The notes under the pieces: generated by a model
What the model saw: only the letters and a program-made list of their open reading frames with translations
The model's database searches: none
What the model was told of the DNA's origin: nothing
Part shown: piece by piece, positions 52,893 through 61,556 of the stretch
How the letters are laid out: every line of letters begins with the position of its first letter
Position numbering within the stretch: the first letter of the stretch is position 1
Position numbers and translations under genes: made by a program
From: Oxalobacteraceae bacterium
GTDB taxonomy: Bacteria; Pseudomonadota; Gammaproteobacteria; Burkholderiales; Burkholderiaceae_D
Direction of reading: 5' to 3'
Assembly: GCA_030698225.1 (NCBI GenBank)
Contig: JAUYNR010000067.1
Coordinates: forward strand, 1-64,000
DNA: 64,000 nucleotides

Positions 52893-54020
52893 ATGGACAA
52901 TCCATCCCCTACCACCGCGCACTTGTGCGTCGAATCGATCCGGGTCGGCTATCGGCTCGGTCGTGATCTGCAGGAAATCGTGCATGCACTGTCATTCTCG
53001 CTGGCGCGCGGTGAAATCGGCTGCCTGCTGGGACCTTCCGGCTGCGGCAAGACCACCGTGCTGCGCGCGATCGCCGGGTTTGAACCCTTGCAAGCCGGAC
53101 GGATTACCCTGGGCGGGCGGGAAATCAGCAGCGCCGGCGTCACCGCGCCGCCGGAAACGCGCCAGGTCGGCGTGGTATTTCAGGATTACGCACTGTTTCC
53201 GCATTTGAGCGTGGCCGACAACATCGCCTTCGGACTGCGCAAACTGCCCAAACCGCAGCGCATCCAACGGGTTCGGGACTTGCTGACCCTGGTCGGCCTG
53301 TCGGCACAAGGCGACAAATACCCGCACGAACTTTCCGGCGGCCAGCAGCAGCGGGTCGCCCTGGCGCGCGCGCTGGCGCCCAAGCCGGATCTGCTGCTGC
53401 TGGACGAGCCGTTTTCGAATCTGGATGTCGATCTGCGCGAACGGCTGGCGGCCGAAGTGCGCGATATCCTCAAGGCCAGCGGCACGACTGCGGTGCTGGT
53501 CACGCATGACCAGCATGAAGCATTTGCGATTGCCGACCAGATCGGGGTCATGCAGGCCGGCGAAATCGTGCAGTGGGACAGCGCTTACAACCTGTACCAT
53601 CGTCCGGCCTCGCGCTTCGTAGCCGACTTCATCGGCCACGGCGTGTTCGCGCCGGGGACCATGGACATCCCCGGCGAGCGGGTCAATATCGAGCTCGGCT
53701 GCCTGCCGTTGTGGCAAGGGATGGATATCTGCGCCACCAATGAAAAAGATGCCAGACAGGTCGATGTGCTGCTGCGCGCCGACGATGTGGTGCATGACGA
53801 CGACAGTACGCAGAAGGCCGAGGTAGTGCGCAAGGCATTCCGCGGTGCCGATTTCCTGTACACGCTGAAACTGCCGAGCGGCCAGCTATTGCTGGCGCTG
53901 GTGCCGTCGCATCACAACCACGCGGTCGGCGAGAAAATAGGGATTCGCTTGTGCGCCGATCACGTGGTGACGTTTCCGCCCGAACCGGAGCCGGAAAAAA
54001 TTGCGGTTGCCGAGTATTAG
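52893..54020 (+). CDS. fbpC: Ferric iron ABC transporter ATP-binding protein (FbpC-type)
   Basis: A 375-residue ABC ATPase with Walker A LLGPSGCGKTTVLRAI, Q-loop VGVVFQDYALFPHLSVADN, signature HELSGGQQQRVALARAL, Walker B PDLLLLDEPFSNLDVDLR, and the H-loop VTHDQHEAFAIAD. A C-terminal TOBE-like regulatory domain (about 245-375) is typical of the FbpC/PotA group. It is divergent from its permease fbpB rather than co-transcribed, sharing the Fur box between them. Confidence 0.92.
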   Translation: MDNPSPTTAHLCVESIRVGYRLGRDLQEIVHALSFSLARGEIGCLLGPSGCGKTTVLRAIAGFEPLQAGRITLGGREISSAGVTAPPETRQVGVVFQDYALFPHLSVADNIAFGLRKLPKPQRIQRVRDLLTLVGLSAQGDKYPHELSGGQQQRVALARALAPKPDLLLLDEPFSNLDVDLRERLAAEVRDILKASGTTAVLVTHDQHEAFAIADQIGVMQAGEIVQWDSAYNLYHRPASRFVADFIGHGVFAPGTMDIPGERVNIELGCLPLWQGMDICATNEKDARQVDVLLRADDVVHDDDSTQKAEVVRKAFRGADFLYTLKLPSGQLLLALVPSHHNHAVGEKIGIRLCADHVVTFPPEPEPEKIAVAEY

Positions 54021-54080
54021 ATGCGCATTGCCCACCAGAGACACGAGTAGGAACCAGATCCAGACGAATTCCGTAAAACA

Positions 54081-54144
54081 AGGAGTATCGTCATTTTCAT
54101 GGCATTTCACGCATATATTTATTGCGTAAGTTAAATATACCCCA
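54081..54144 (+). repeat. Dispersed 3'-end repeat, copy 10
   Basis: GGAGTAT, 27-nt offset, core ACGCA-N9-TGCGT, then a shortened right arm AAGTTAAATATACCCC. It lies between convergent fbpC and the DUF349 gene. Confidence 0.8.
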
Positions 54145-54251
54145 TCGTATGGCGGATGCAAGCCGCGTTTTTCGCTCCAAACCGCAGGTTGCACCCCCGA
54201 CTTTCGTATTTTTCGTCGGCATTGTTTTCCGCCCGCCGTGTCGCAAACCGG

Positions 54252-56891
54252 TCAGCTACCGCTTTTCATTTTCTGCAGCAAAGCCGCGATGCGCTGCGCG
54301 CTCCGGGCATCGGTCGCGGCAGGCAGCGCGCACAGGGCCGCCAACTGCTGCTGCGGCGTTATCTGCTGCTGCCCTGCCCGCAGCGACAATTGCAACACTT
54401 CCACCTGCATCCGCAGGCGCTCGCGCGACAAGTTCGCCGGGCTGTCGCAGCCGAGCAGGATTTCCAGCCGCAACAATTCCTGCCCGAGCTGGGCGCAGTT
54501 GTCGGTCAGCATCGCCGCATACGCGCTATCGTTGGCGGCCAACGCCGTCATCGCAGCGGAAAAACGCGTTTGTAGCGTCCCCTCAAGAGCTGCCGCCAGC
54601 GGCGCAACAGCGGCCCATTCGGCGGCCCAGTCCGGATCCGGCGGCGCCGGTGCGGCTTGGGCAATTGCCGCCTCTACCGTCTGGCACAGCGATAACTTGC
54701 GCTGCAGCGCATCCAGTTCACCGGTTTGCGCGGCGTGTTTGACCGCATCGATGCGTTGCTGCAAAACGGCCAGCGCAGCATCAAAACGCTGCGCCAGTTG
54801 CTGCTCGACCGCACGCGGCACATGGCCGATGCGGGTCCAGCCATCCTGCATCTCGCGCAATCTCTTGCGCAGGGTCGCGGGAGATGCCTCTGCGACTGCT
54901 TCCAGTTCGGCGCATAACGCTTCCTTTTGCTGCAGATTCTGCAGCCGGTCCGCGTCAGCGACCTGCATTGCTTCCTTGCGCTTGGCAAAAACCGCATCGC
55001 ACGCTTGGCGAAAGCACAACCATAACGCCTGTTCGTTGCGCCGCTCCAGCGGCAGGGACAGCGATTGTTGTTGCCAGCTGGCCTGCAAGGCGCGCAGTTC
55101 CTCGGGCGCATTGCGGTCATCGGCGCGGATCTGGGTTGCCTCGGCAATCAGGCTTTCGCGGCGCGCGATGGCGGCGGCGCGCTGGCGCGCCAGAGGTTCG
55201 GCCAGCAGGGCCAGAATGGCGGAGAATTCGGCGTCCAGACGTTTTTTTTCCTTGCGCTCGATGGTGCCCTGCCGCAACCATGCCTGCTGTATGCGCTGGC
55301 ACTGTTGCGCAACAATCTTCCAGTCCACCTCGTGCGCGTCCTGCGCGGCGGTGCTGAGACTGCGCAACTGCTCCAGCAATGCCTGCGCGTTGACCGCATT
55401 CTGCTGGCGTTCCTCGGCCAGTTGGCGGTAATGGACGGCGACCGGTTCATAGGCGCTGCTGCAGGCGGCATCGAAGCGTTGCCACAGTTCGCGCGACGAG
55501 GCGCCGGCCGAGACGTCGAGCGACTTCCAGCGCTCGCGCAAGCTGCCGATTTTCTTGGCCAGCTCCGTCAGCGCCAATTGCTGCTCGGGCAATTCTTCGG
55601 CAGTCTTGAGCAATTCCTCGCGTGACACGTTGCCGCCCCACCGAGCCCAGCCCATCAGATGCGCCAGATCGGCCCTGACCCGGGCCAGGCGTGGCGCTTG
55701 TGCGGCCGACGGCTTGCAGGATTTGACATCGATTGCACGCAGGACTTTGTCATGCTCGCAGGCCGCTTGCAACAAGCCTTGCTCCAGCGCTGCTTCCATG
55801 GCGTCGAGTGCTTCGGCAAAACGCTGCTTTTGTTCCTGCAACTGCGCGGCGGTGACAGGCGCGTTTGCCGGCTGCGGAGTTGCAGTTGGCTGCGGCGTTA
55901 TGGGTGCCAAGGGTCCTGAAGGCGCTGCTGCCGGCATCGCCGCAGCCAGTGTCGCTTGCACCAGCACCCGAAAACGCGCCTGCAGCTCGGCCTCGGCACT
56001 TTCTGGCGGTTCGGCCGCGAATGCCGGCAATGCCTGCCATTGCCGGCGCAACGATGACGCATCGAGCGCGGAAGATGGCTCTGCCTCCCATCCGGCCAGT
56101 ATGGCGGCGCGCTCCGACAGCAGGCGCTCGCGCCGCTGCTGCGCTTGCTGCTGTATCTTCTGCTGCACTGCCAGTTTCTGGCGCGCCGTGTCCAGCTCCT
56201 GCAGAAAAGTCGGCAGCAGCTGTTTCGGCAAGGACGGCGCCTCCGCTGCAGCGGCGTGCTGTTCCAGCGTCAGCGCAAGTTGATCAAGTGCAGCGGCGCT
56301 GGCGTCCGGCGCCACATCGTCGAGCGTACTCGTGAGCCTGCGCAACGCAGCCAGCGCATCGATCAACGCGCGCTGCAATTGCGCCTGGCGCGTCAGTCGA
56401 TCGTGCAAGGTGGCGCTTACGGTCTCGAATATTTGCCGGGTTTGCCCTGCCAGCAGATCGATTGCGGACCAGTCCCGTTCCAGATCGGCGACCTGATTCG
56501 GCGTTAATTGCGGATCGGCAGCAAGGCGCCGGGCCTGCTCCAGGCATTGCTGCGCGCGCTGTTCGCGCTTGGCCAGTTGCAGGCTGGCCTCGATTTTGCC
56601 CTGCATCAGCCGGGCCACACGACGATCGGTATTGCGCATCGCGCTGTGCACCCGTTCCTGCAGCGGCTGCGAGCTGACGAATGCTGCCGCTATCAGGCGC
56701 GCATCGGCAAACCCGCATTGCAGGATGAATTCGACTGCGGCTGCCTCCTGGCCGTCCAGCGTGCCGGCATGTTCCAGCGCCATTTGCCGGGCTAGCTCTT
56801 GCCTGGCCTTGATTTCGGCCGGCGCAGGTTGCGCCGCAGGCTGCACGGCTACGGGTTTCTTGGCGGTACGCCTAAAGAGGAAATCAAACAT
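54252..56891 (-). CDS. DUF349 domain-containing coiled-coil protein
   Basis: An 879-residue, Ala/Gln/Leu/Arg-rich helical protein. It begins MFDFLFRRTAKKPVAVQPAA, followed by repeats of about 70-90 residues containing W-x-x-L/I-D elements (LERDWSAIDLL, LRERWKSLDVSAGASSRELW, MQDGWTRIGHVPRAVEQQL) typical of DUF349. The family has no settled biochemical role. The ATG at 56891 is preferred; an in-frame extension to 56927 adds twelve residues. It is monocistronic and convergent with fbpC. Confidence 0.88.
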   Translation of the reverse strand: MFDFLFRRTAKKPVAVQPAAQPAPAEIKARQELARQMALEHAGTLDGQEAAAVEFILQCGFADARLIAAAFVSSQPLQERVHSAMRNTDRRVARLMQGKIEASLQLAKREQRAQQCLEQARRLAADPQLTPNQVADLERDWSAIDLLAGQTRQIFETVSATLHDRLTRQAQLQRALIDALAALRRLTSTLDDVAPDASAAALDQLALTLEQHAAAAEAPSLPKQLLPTFLQELDTARQKLAVQQKIQQQAQQRRERLLSERAAILAGWEAEPSSALDASSLRRQWQALPAFAAEPPESAEAELQARFRVLVQATLAAAMPAAAPSGPLAPITPQPTATPQPANAPVTAAQLQEQKQRFAEALDAMEAALEQGLLQAACEHDKVLRAIDVKSCKPSAAQAPRLARVRADLAHLMGWARWGGNVSREELLKTAEELPEQQLALTELAKKIGSLRERWKSLDVSAGASSRELWQRFDAACSSAYEPVAVHYRQLAEERQQNAVNAQALLEQLRSLSTAAQDAHEVDWKIVAQQCQRIQQAWLRQGTIERKEKKRLDAEFSAILALLAEPLARQRAAAIARRESLIAEATQIRADDRNAPEELRALQASWQQQSLSLPLERRNEQALWLCFRQACDAVFAKRKEAMQVADADRLQNLQQKEALCAELEAVAEASPATLRKRLREMQDGWTRIGHVPRAVEQQLAQRFDAALAVLQQRIDAVKHAAQTGELDALQRKLSLCQTVEAAIAQAAPAPPDPDWAAEWAAVAPLAAALEGTLQTRFSAAMTALAANDSAYAAMLTDNCAQLGQELLRLEILLGCDSPANLSRERLRMQVEVLQLSLRAGQQQITPQQQLAALCALPAATDARSAQRIAALLQKMKSGS

Positions 56892-56927
56892 GACGTGGGT
56901 GAGGTGATTGAACAAGGCGCCCATCAT

Positions 56928-57224
56928 AACAAGTCACCGCACTCCCGCTGTCGTTTTTGTCATCCTGGTCGGCACCTGGCAAAGTGACGATGCGCGCATT
57001 GCACAATGGCGGCATGCCGCAACCAGCAGAATTTAATTCGGATTGTTTTCGTATTCCGACTGCAATCCGCTAAAAACCGATGCGTTTCAAGGCCAATTCG
57101 CAAGGAAATTTGCTGCGTTAGTACGCATAATCTGGAGCCGTGAAACACTAGTTTCATCGCGCATGGTGCCAGGTGGACAAAAGCCGCTTCCGGTGCATGC
57201 ATCCATATCCACGAAGGAGATTCA
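56928..57224. other. Divergent promoter region
   Basis: A 297-bp spacer between the DUF349 gene and the binding-protein gene. It should hold both promoters. A good ribosome-binding site (AAGGAGA) precedes the ATG at 57225. Confidence 0.5.
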
Positions 57225-58349
57225 ATGAATATCAATAAAATCATGCTGGGCGTTGCAATATTGTGCGGCGCCGGCAGTGTTGCCGCACAGACAACCATCG
57301 TCAAGATCGGCCATAGCGGCCCTCTGACAGGCTCGCAGGCTTTTGCAGGCAAGGACAATGAAAACGGCCTGCGTCTGGCAATCGAGGAATTGAATGCAAA
57401 ACCGATCACAGTTGCCGGAAAGAAAATTACGTTCGAACTCCATTCGGAGGACGATCAGGGCGACCCGAAAGCTGGCGTTGGCGCCGCGCAAAAACTGATC
57501 GACAGCGGCGTCAAGTTTGTTGTCGGCCCTTACAACTCAGGCGTCACCATCCCGGCTTCGCGTACCTACAATGACGCCGGCGTTGTGCTTGCAACTGTGG
57601 CATCGAATCCGAAAATCACCGAGCAAGGCTACAAGAACCTGTTTCGCGTTGGCGCCAGCGATACCCAGATGGGTGCAAAAATGGCGCTGTATGCGGCCAA
57701 GGAACTGAAGCTGAAAGTGGTCGCCGTGGTCGACGACCGCACCGCGTACGGACAGGGCGCGGCAGACGAATTCACCAAGCAGGCCAAGTTGTCCGGACTC
57801 AAGGTGGTGGGGCGCGAATTTACCAACGACAAGGCGACCGACATGACCGCCATCCTGACCAACCTGAAGTCAAAGAATGTAGATGCCGTTTTCCTGGGCG
57901 GTTACGCGCCGCAGGGCGCTCCGATGGCGCGCCAGATGAAACAATTGGGGATCAGTGCCAAACTGCTGGGTGGCGACACCATTTGCTCTGCAGAGATGGG
58001 CCGGCTCGGCGGCGACGCAGTGGCTGAAAACGTACTGTGCGCGCAAGGCGGCGCAATCCTGGACAAACAGGCAAACGGCCCGGCTTTCAAGGCTAAATAC
58101 AAGAAGCGTTTTAACGGCGAAGCAGACGTCTATGCATCATCCTTCTATGACGCGATGTACCTGATCTCGGAAGGGATGAAAAAGGCCAATTCGCTTGAGC
58201 CTGCCAAAGTCAGCGCGGAAATGTCCAAGAACGTCTACAAAGGCGTCGCAGGCACCTACGCTTTTGATGAAAAAGGCAACATGAAGCAATCCCCAGTGAC
58301 CATATTCACCTTTAAAAACGGCCAACCGGTTGCCCTGAGCAGCTATTGA
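57225..58349 (+). CDS. Branched-chain amino acid ABC transporter binding protein (LivK-type)
   Basis: A 374-residue periplasmic type I solute-binding protein with signal peptide (IMLGVAILCGAGSVAAQ). It shows VKIGHSGPLTGSQAFAGKDN, ENGLRLAIEELNAK, SEDDQGDPKAGVGAAQKLI, VVGPYNSGVTIPASRTYNDA and VFLGGYAPQGAPMARQMKQL. It is probably for leucine/isoleucine/valine or a related amide. No permease or ATPase gene is adjacent, so it is an orphan component. A terminator follows at 58391. Confidence 0.93.
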   Translation: MNINKIMLGVAILCGAGSVAAQTTIVKIGHSGPLTGSQAFAGKDNENGLRLAIEELNAKPITVAGKKITFELHSEDDQGDPKAGVGAAQKLIDSGVKFVVGPYNSGVTIPASRTYNDAGVVLATVASNPKITEQGYKNLFRVGASDTQMGAKMALYAAKELKLKVVAVVDDRTAYGQGAADEFTKQAKLSGLKVVGREFTNDKATDMTAILTNLKSKNVDAVFLGGYAPQGAPMARQMKQLGISAKLLGGDTICSAEMGRLGGDAVAENVLCAQGGAILDKQANGPAFKAKYKKRFNGEADVYASSFYDAMYLISEGMKKANSLEPAKVSAEMSKNVYKGVAGTYAFDEKGNMKQSPVTIFTFKNGQPVALSSY

Positions 58350-58390
58350 TGACGGCGGCTCCGCCAATCTTGGCTGGGTCGATTTAACAG

Positions 58391-58422
58391 AAAACGGCGC
58401 GAATTCATCGCGCCGTTTTTTT
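58391..58422 (+). terminator. Rho-independent terminator
   Basis: AAAACGGCGCGA, loop ATTCA, TCGCGCCGTTTTTTT: a strong stem with T-tract 40 nt behind the binding-protein stop. Confidence 0.9.
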
Positions 58423-58467
58423 ACCTGAATGGATGGATGTCAGGTACTTATCTTGTCGACATTAAAG

Positions 58468-59202
58468 TTATGCGTGCTGCCGGCTGCGATTGCCATAACC
58501 GGCCGCATCCTCCAGGAAGGCACCAAACGCATCCGCACGTTGCTGCCGACCCGGATTAATCAGCGGATGGGCAAAGACGCGCCTATCGGCGTTGCAGGAT
58601 TTCGATACCGTGATCGAACAAAGCCTTGCCTGATCCTTCAGCGCACTTGACTTGCGGGATGCAACAGGTGCCGGCGCAGCAACGGCGCATCTTTGCGCTT
58701 TTGTAATATTCGCATCGTGGGACAACAATTGCCTGGCGACCTGAAACCAGTCTTCCGCCGTTAATACCCGGCTTGCCATCGTGAATAACTCGTTTTCTTC
58801 CTTGTCGATTTTTTTCATCACTGTGGTGAAGTACAGTTCGACGGCATCCTGAAATTCAACCAGTCGCAAGCCTCCCCGCCCGATTGCCTGCGCCAGCTTT
58901 TCCTTTATCGAACGCAATATATTCAGGCTCAGCAAGCCCAATGACTCCAGTTCTGCCAGCAGCGAAGCGGCGTGTCCGCTAACTTTTCGCAATTTGCTTA
59001 ACAAATAAACATCTATTTTGCGGCGCTGCATCCACTCGTGAAAATCATTTAGTTGCGTCAAGGCGCCTTCGACAATGTCGCCATCGATAACGGAAACACC
59101 CCTCACTCCCTGCTCGATATGATCGCGCAACGACGCTATTTTTGTACGAATGCCGTTCTGTTCTGCGGAAAACACGATGAGGGAATAAGTAGTCGTCAGC
59201 AT
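58468..59202 (-). CDS. Hemerythrin-like protein with lost iron ligands
   Basis: A 244-residue protein. Residues 15-170 follow the outline of HHE/hemerythrin-like four-helix proteins: LNDFHEWMQRRKIDVYLLSK, then a central helix with GHAASLLAELE, and VELYFTTVMKKIDKEENELF followed by VLTAEDWFQVARQLL. In active members the second and third motifs carry His ligands (DHxxI, HxxxEE); here they read KIDVYL and KKIDKEEN, so iron binding is unlikely. The last 70 residues (APAPVASRKSSA onward) look unlike a conserved domain and may result from a late frameshift. Family assignment is tentative. Confidence 0.55.
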   Translation of the reverse strand: MLTTTYSLIVFSAEQNGIRTKIASLRDHIEQGVRGVSVIDGDIVEGALTQLNDFHEWMQRRKIDVYLLSKLRKVSGHAASLLAELESLGLLSLNILRSIKEKLAQAIGRGGLRLVEFQDAVELYFTTVMKKIDKEENELFTMASRVLTAEDWFQVARQLLSHDANITKAQRCAVAAPAPVASRKSSALKDQARLCSITVSKSCNADRRVFAHPLINPGRQQRADAFGAFLEDAAGYGNRSRQHA

Positions 59203-59595
59203 GGGAACTCCTCTGTCATTAGCCGCCTCGCGGGTAGAACATGATTAATCGAATCAATAAAAAAATATATATCCATTATAAAAAAAATGAATAATGGTGT
59301 TTTGAGTTGGCTCAATAGACGGTGAGGAACTTCTTGACTCAAGATAATTTACTGCTACGGATTGCGCTTGCAACTGCGTCAGGCCCTAAACGACAGGTCG
59401 CATTTTCAATTGAAATCATCAAAAAATGACACCAATGCATGGATGATGGCAACCCACTGCCACGCGACATCATGCCGTCATAAAGAGCGACTATCGTGTT
59501 GACATACTTGCAGGCCGGAATGTATTACCAAGCAGAGTGCCCGGCATGATCATTTTGTCATTATTAGAATCCTCCTATTGTTTGAAATCCGTCCA
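59203..59595. other. Intergenic region, no feature recognised
   Basis: A 393-bp AT-rich spacer between divergent genes. No gene, RNA or repeat-family copy is seen. The EAL-CBS-GGDEF gene has no clear ribosome-binding site at its end. Confidence 0.45.
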
Positions 59596-61485
59596 ATGAA
59601 TCAGATCGTTATTGAAAAACCCGTCACCACTTTCAAGTCGGCACGGACGCCATCGCATCGGCCGGCAGAAACCGAACAAATCTTGCTGGCTCGACTGCAC
59701 GAGATCATCGATTTGCAACTATTAAGCGCACTATTTCAGCCCATCGTCCAGTTGCAAAGCGGCGAGATCATTGGCTACGAAGGACTCATTCGCGGGCCTT
59801 CCGATAGCCCTTTGCACTCCCCTTTGAATTTATTCAAGCTGGCATGGGCCAACAATCTGACCGTCAAGCTGGAGCACCTGTGCCGCCAGGTAGTGCTGAA
59901 AAAATTTGCCGAACTGAATTTGCCCGGGAAAATATTCCTCAACGTCAGTCCTGAATGTCTTTTGCAACGCGACGCCAAACATGGTCAGACGCTGGACCTG
60001 ATTCATCAAATCGGCATCCATCCCGAACGCGTCATCATCGAACTCACTGAAAACCAGCCAACCTACGACTACCAGTTGCTGGGCCAGGCGGTTACGCATT
60101 ATCGCCAGATGGGGTTCCAGATTGCCATTGACGATCTGGGCGAAGGCTTTTCCAGCCTGCGCCTGTGGTCCGAGTTGCGTCCCGAATATGTAAAAATTGA
60201 CATGCATTTCATCCAGGGCATCAACAACGATCCGGTCAAAATGCAATTCGTCAAATCAATCCAGGAAATCGCGGATAAATCCGGAACCATGGTCATTGCG
60301 GAAGGCATCGAAACTCAGGCAGAAATGCTCCTGGTCCGTAATCTCGGCGTAGCACACGGTCAGGGCTATCATATTGCGCGCCCGCATGCGCAGCCGGCAT
60401 TAGTACTGTCGGCTGTAGTGGAGCATGCTCTGGGCCACAAGCACACCCATATTTCCCCAAGAAACCGCATCCAGCGACAAAACACCATGACTGCAATAAA
60501 ACTGCTGCGTCAATTGCCGACTGTAGGACCGGATATGCTAAACAATCAAGTGTATGAAATTTTCCTGGCCAATCCTGCATTGCAGATCATTCCGATAGTC
60601 GACGACGGCAAGCCGGCAGGCCTGATTACCCGCGAAAACCTGATTGAGCGATTCTCCAGGTTGTATCAACGCGAACTGTATGGCAAAAAACCCTGCAGTA
60701 GCTTCATGGATCGCAAGCCGCTGGTAGTTGACAGGGATACCAGTCTGCAAGAATTGAGCAGCATCATCGTCGAAGCGGATCGTCATCACCTCTCGAACGG
60801 CTTCATCATCACCGAGCAGGGGCGCTATCTGGGAATGGGTACTGGGCAGGATTTTGTGCGCGAGATCACCCAGATGCAGATGATTGCGGCGCGCTATGCC
60901 AATCCGCTGACCCTCTTGCCAGGCAACGTACCGATCAATGAGCAAATCGAGCTCCTGCTGCAAGGCGGACGCCATTTTTTCGCCTGTTACTGCGATCTGG
61001 ATCACTTCAAACCGTTCAACGATGCATACGGTTACCGGCGCGGAGATGACGTCATCCAGTCAACGGGCCAGATTCTGATCGACAGAGTCGATCCCGATCG
61101 GGATTGGGTCGGCCATATTGGCGGCGACGATTTCATCGTCTTGTTGCAAAGCCGCGACTGGCATGCGCGCTGTGAAGCGATTCTGCAACAATTCGCGCAC
61201 ATGATTCAAAGCTACTACAGCATTGAAGACCGCGAACGTGGCGGTTATCTGAGCGAGGACCGGCAAGGCGTCAAGGTATTTTGCCCATTGATCAGCCTGT
61301 CAATCGGCATCGTCAAGGTAGAGCCGGGCAAATTCTACTCGCACCACCAGATTGCTGCTGCAGCAGCCGAAGCAAAAAAACAAGCCAAAAAAATTTCCGG
61401 CAACAGCATGTTTATCGATAGGCGACTTGGCCCCCCACCTACCCTTTTGCCGCGCGATACTCCGATGCCATCGAATGCAACGTGA
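59596..61485 (+). CDS. EAL-CBS-GGDEF protein
   Basis: A 629-residue soluble c-di-GMP protein with the phosphodiesterase domain first. EAL domain (about 40-285): the motif is YEGLIRG (Glu62), then LNVSPECLL, IIELTEN, IAIDDLGEGFSSLRL and VKIDMHFIQGI, EGIETQAEM, GQGYHIARP; Glu, Asp and Lys catalytic positions look kept. Two CBS repeats follow (295-435). A C-terminal GGDEF domain has GGDDF at 509-513 and CDLDHFKPFNDAYGYRRGDD. The order EAL-CBS-GGDEF is that of the FimX/PA-type proteins grouped as YkuI_C-unrelated EAL-CBS. Both activities appear possible. An ATG at 59596 is used; TTG at 59578 is an alternative, and neither has a clear ribosome-binding site. Confidence 0.92.
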   Translation: MNQIVIEKPVTTFKSARTPSHRPAETEQILLARLHEIIDLQLLSALFQPIVQLQSGEIIGYEGLIRGPSDSPLHSPLNLFKLAWANNLTVKLEHLCRQVVLKKFAELNLPGKIFLNVSPECLLQRDAKHGQTLDLIHQIGIHPERVIIELTENQPTYDYQLLGQAVTHYRQMGFQIAIDDLGEGFSSLRLWSELRPEYVKIDMHFIQGINNDPVKMQFVKSIQEIADKSGTMVIAEGIETQAEMLLVRNLGVAHGQGYHIARPHAQPALVLSAVVEHALGHKHTHISPRNRIQRQNTMTAIKLLRQLPTVGPDMLNNQVYEIFLANPALQIIPIVDDGKPAGLITRENLIERFSRLYQRELYGKKPCSSFMDRKPLVVDRDTSLQELSSIIVEADRHHLSNGFIITEQGRYLGMGTGQDFVREITQMQMIAARYANPLTLLPGNVPINEQIELLLQGGRHFFACYCDLDHFKPFNDAYGYRRGDDVIQSTGQILIDRVDPDRDWVGHIGGDDFIVLLQSRDWHARCEAILQQFAHMIQSYYSIEDRERGGYLSEDRQGVKVFCPLISLSIGIVKVEPGKFYSHHQIAAAAAEAKKQAKKISGNSMFIDRRLGPPPTLLPRDTPMPSNAT

Positions 61486-61508
61486 TGCCTGTTCGACCGC
61501 ATCACAAC

Positions 61509-61542
61509 AAAAAATCCACTGAAATCACTCAGTGGATTTTTT
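61509..61542 (+). terminator. Rho-independent terminator
   Basis: AAAATCCACTGA, loop AATCA, CTCAGTGGATTTTTT. The A-rich left side makes it usable in both directions, between the convergent EAL-CBS-GGDEF and CRP/FNR genes. Confidence 0.9.
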
Positions 61543-61556
61543 GTGTGCCGCACCAC

